From Acholeplasmataceae bacterium (GTDB taxonomy: Bacteria; Bacillota_I; Bacilli_A; ML615J-28; CAG-698), in NCBI GenBank assembly GCA_012839485.1, contig DUNF01000041.1:1-5467 (forward strand): 5,467 nt of DNA, given 5' to 3'. Each line of letters opens with the position of its first letter. Within the stretch, counting starts at the first letter, position 1. A model generated the notes under the pieces. That model ran no database searches. It was not told the origin of the DNA and saw only the letters and a list, made by a program, of their open reading frames with translations. Positions 5,292 through 5,467 of this stretch are shown piece by piece. Made by a program: the position numbers and the translations under genes.

Positions 5292-5320
5292 ATTATATTA
5301 TTTTCTTATATGAATGTCAA
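5292..5320 (-). promoter_or_regulatory. Consensus promoter of the repressor-ATPase operon
   Basis: The minus strand has a perfect -35 TTGACA (5315-5320), a 17-nt spacer and a perfect -10 TATAAT (5292-5297), giving a very strong sigma-A promoter. The AAAGGAG site starts about 5 nt later and the ATG is 18 nt after the -10. A perfect promoter is what one expects where a bound repressor holds transcription down. Confidence 0.8.
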
Positions 5321-5327
5321 TACATAT
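5308..5327. promoter_or_regulatory. Second, overlapping operator-like repeat over the -35 box
   Basis: ATATGAA (5308-5314), six bases, then TACATAT (5321-5327) has the same layout as the neighbouring operator with one arm mismatch (TACA for TTCA). Its six central bases are the -35 TTGACA itself on the minus strand. It is offset 16 bp from the first site and shares 5324-5327 with it, so a dimer here would block RNA polymerase directly. Confidence 0.5.
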
Positions 5328-5346
5328 GAATATGCTTTCATATATA
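5321..5346. promoter_or_regulatory. ArsR/SmtB operator, 12-2-12 inverted repeat
   Basis: The core ATATGAA (5324-5330), six bases, then TTCATAT (5337-5343) is a perfect 7-bp-arm inverted repeat. It has the TGAA-N6-TTCA spacing known for SmtB/CzrA-type operators, and outer bases 5321/5346 and 5322/5345 also pair. It lies just upstream of the -35 box of the repressor's own promoter, consistent with autoregulation. Confidence 0.7.
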
Positions 5347-5373
5347 AAAACACATTAGTTTATCTAATGTGTT
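5346..5373 (-). terminator. Intrinsic terminator of the right-edge gene
   Basis: A 10-bp stem AACACATTAG/CTAATGTGTT (5349-5358 with 5364-5373) has a 5-nt loop. Read on the minus strand it is followed by a U-run (A-tract 5346-5350 on the plus strand). The stop codon of the right-edge gene (5373-5375) touches the stem, so the hairpin insulates the metal operon from upstream transcription. Confidence 0.65.
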
Positions 5374-5467
5374 CATTTCTTATATTGATATCCTAGTTTT
5401 TCAATTGTTTTTAAAACTAAAATATCCATTGCATCTACAATTATATACTCTTTTAAATATTCTTTTA
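5373..5467 (-). CDS. C-terminal end of an unidentified protein (partial)
   Basis: An open minus-strand frame enters from the right edge and gives 30 codons before a TGA (5373-5375). The protein piece starts KEYLKEYIIVDAMDIL and ends TIEKLGYQYKK. It is Lys- and Ile-rich like the neighbouring genes, and a terminator hairpin follows the stop at once, which supports it being a real gene end. The piece is too short to name a family. If real, its TGA stop argues against TGA-to-Trp recoding in this genome. Confidence 0.6.
   Translation of the reverse strand, partial: KEYLKEYIIVDAMDILVLKTIEKLGYQYKK

Noticed and set aside
1..5467. CRISPR array, tRNA or rRNA gene
   Set aside because: No regularly spaced repeats, tRNA-like cloverleaf or rRNA sequence was seen on either strand.
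2640..5467. TGA read as tryptophan (Mollicutes-type code)
   Set aside because: Trp is encoded by TGG in the ATPase and TIR-like genes, conserved genes read through with the standard code, and the right-edge frame appears to stop at TGA next to a terminator.

Overview
The window is AT-rich DNA that looks like a low-GC Bacillota genome (Bacilli or a related uncultured Mollicutes-like lineage). This rests on base composition, A-rich Shine-Dalgarno sites, TATAAT/TTGACA promoters and the protein families present. Trp is encoded by TGG, and the partial gene at the right edge appears to end in TGA, so the standard code is likely. The exact taxon cannot be read from this sequence.

Layout, left to right. 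Positions 1-212 hold a 56-bp perfect inverted repeat (20-75 / 110-165) and a 20-bp direct repeat (1-20 / 193-212), both built from aroC sequence. They truncate a minus-strand chorismate synthase gene (aroC) after about 195 codons. Upstream of aroC, overlapping it by 11 bp, is an intact aroB (3-dehydroquinate synthase). A 132-bp intergenic region with back-to-back promoters separates aroB from a divergent plus-strand 83-aa AroQ-type chorismate mutase. That gene converges on a minus-strand 169-aa TIR-like (DUF1863/MTH538, ThsB-like) protein. Their stop codons abut inside one bidirectional terminator hairpin. Next on the minus strand is a metal-resistance operon: an ArsR/SmtB-family repressor (4947-5273) followed, with an 11-bp overlap, by a 763-aa CadA/ZntA-type P1B-ATPase (2666-4957). 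The repressor promoter is consensus and carries two overlapping operator-like inverted repeats. The right edge holds the last 30 codons of an unidentified minus-strand gene, with its terminator.

Functional picture. aroB, aroC and the chorismate mutase belong to the shikimate/chorismate route to Phe and Tyr. The repressor-ATPase pair is a textbook zinc (Zn/Cd/Pb) efflux module: the repressor keeps the DxHx10HxxE zinc site, so metal should release it from the operator and switch on the pump. The TIR-like protein stands alone, with no recognisable effector partner in the window.

The points most worth a second look are the fold-back in aroC (template-switch product or assembly/amplification chimera), a Glu-to-Gln change at the presumed TIR catalytic position, an Asp-to-His change at the transport-site residue of the ATPase, a chorismate mutase lacking the usual catalytic Lys, and four promoters whose -10 boxes all sit 17-20 nt from the start codon. 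I do not see a convincing new multi-gene system.
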